DNA from: Caenorhabditis remanei
Lineage: Eukaryota > Nematoda > Chromadorea > Rhabditida > Rhabditidae
DNA: 64,000 bases
Reading direction: 5' to 3'
Assembly: GCF_010183535.1 (NCBI RefSeq)
Contig: NC_071332.1
Coordinates: forward strand, 18,662,001-18,726,000
The position numbers and the translations under genes are program-made. Each line of letters starts with the position of its first letter. Positions within the stretch are counted from its first letter, which is position 1. Under the pieces are notes generated by a model. The model did not search any database, had not been told where the DNA came from, and saw only the letters and a list, made by a program, of their open reading frames with translations. Below, one piece after another: positions 62,877-64,000 of this stretch.

Positions 62877-64000
62877 TTTTTTATCTATAGACAAGAAGAA
62901 AACCGTCGGGGACAAAGAAACAATTCTAGAAACTGAAGAATTCGAAGGAAATTGGAAGATGTAGCATATACATAAGATTTATCAAGATAGGCTCTCAGTG
63001 TTATAAGATGGAGAACTTATTTAAGTTGAATGAAGTTTATGTCTACGATTAATTTTATGATCGTAAACGAAAGGCAGTGGAAGTTTTTAGAACAACAAAA
63101 TGTGCTTATGTTGACATTTTGAAACAGAGAAACTTAGCAAAATTGTACTACGAATTTTCAACTCTTCCCGACCAATTTTTCAATAACTTCAATTGAGGCA
63201 GTGACTATTAGGATAATGATACAAAAACATGACGTGCAACCCAGACTAGTGTGGAAAGATGAATATAATTTGTTTTGTGATCTATATGAAAAGATGATAT
63301 TTTTCGCTGTGTTGCCAATCTTCGAGCTCCAGTTTGAGCATTTCAGATTTTTCATAACCAAATTTTGAAAACGGAAATTTAAATTACGAGGCTATAGTAT
63401 AGGTTCACTTGTTAGTGAGTTTGGAAAAGGACGCTAAATGTTTATGTGCTAAATAATTATAAGGTTTTGACAAAAAAAAGCCAAACGGTCTGAATTGAGT
63501 GGAGAAGAAAACAAGAAGGAAATTTCTCAAATTTCAAGAATGAGAAAAGAATGGAGCTCTGGCTACCTACGGCCTCCGAGGCGGAGTCAAAGAGAAATAA
63601 GATAAGAATGTTCAGAGTCTTCGACATCAAAAGAAAATGGAAGAGAAAGAAGGAAGCGGTACGGAAAAAGAACATTAAAATGCATATAAAAAGTGGTAAG
63701 AAAGCGAAAAAGCGAGAAAAACGTCAAGAATTGAGGACTCTGTTTTAGAATAGGAAGACAAATTCAAAGATCGAAAACCAAGTGATAGGAAAACTATTTT
63801 AAAAGTTTGAGAGAATTCTGGAAATTGTATTGGAAAATGTATTATAGTGAGAGGTTTGAATTTGATTATGACTCCAGCAAGCTCATTTACATTCTTTTAC
63901 ATTCTACAAATTTGACAATGAATTTGAATTTGAATTTGTATTCCTGATATCTATTTTTCCACTCCCCTGCCACTGAAAAACATGAAAGTTTCTCTGTGGA
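62877..64000. other. No supportable gene
   Basis: AT-rich sequence. Short open frames (63158-63361 minus, 63457-63675 minus, 63551-63748 plus) are low-complexity or lysine-rich and show no domain. An upstream exon of the FTH-type gene could lie here, but none with a convincing F-box was found. Confidence 0.5.

Noticed and set aside
63551..63748. Lysine/arginine-rich 65-codon frame
   Set aside because: Low complexity, no splice partner, no conserved start context. Likely chance.
1..64000. Toxin-antidote element hidden in the F-box cluster
   Set aside because: Rapidly evolving F-box genes invite the idea, but no neighbouring gene with toxin-like features or tight pairing was seen. Every gene pair here is two F-box paralogues.

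Overview
This window looks like a Caenorhabditis-type nematode genome (inference). Introns are mostly 47-52 bases with GTAAGT/GTGAGT donors and TTTTCAG acceptors. The dominant content is a large cluster of F-box genes with the type-2 F-box-associated domain (FBA_2, the fbxb / sdz-33-like class), plus one F-box gene of the FTH (DUF38, fbxa-like) class near the right end. I cannot name the species.

Layout. (1) 0-33.7 kb: F-box/FBA_2 subfamily 1 (about 350-420 aa), mostly as divergent pairs sharing short bidirectional promoters. A roughly 6.7-kb block (about 25.5-29.9 plus 30.5-32.2 kb) is duplicated at about 1.6-22.7 kb. The left copy is swollen to about three times its size by a 5.08-kb LTR retrotransposon, a 3-kb repeat-rich insertion, a 560-bp inverted-repeat element and an extra F-box pseudogene that itself holds a 5.14-kb tandem array of Helitron-like elements. 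(2) 33.7-37.9 kb: relics and one more subfamily-1 gene. (3) 37.9-47.7 kb: subfamily 2 (300-326 aa), five tandem minus-strand genes at about 1.6-1.7 kb spacing, interrupted by one frameshifted subfamily-1 gene. (4) 48.3-59.3 kb: subfamily 3 (309-330 aa), with a divergent pair at 48.3-50.7 kb and a 1.73-kb long-inverted-repeat element carrying a broken LINE reverse transcriptase at 54.5-56.2 kb. (5) 60.1-62.9 kb: a five-exon FTH-type F-box gene with a foldback element in a probable GC-AG intron. (6) 62.9-64 kb: nothing I can support.

Almost all FBA_2 genes share one structure: an 80-base first exon coding for the start of the F-box, a short phase-2 intron, and one long second exon. They also share a CpG-dense upstream cassette about 60-110 bases before the ATG. 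It persists across subfamilies whose proteins are strongly diverged, and it is the most interesting non-coding signal here. Its core is also found downstream of subfamily-1 genes.

The proteins are presumably substrate receptors of SCF (SKP1-cullin-F-box) ubiquitin ligases. The F-box binds a SKP1-related protein and the fast-changing FBA_2 or FTH part is expected to bind targets. No target or partner can be read from the sequence. Several genes are clearly broken (LTR or other element insertion, frameshift, nonsense, truncation), which fits birth-and-death evolution of the array.
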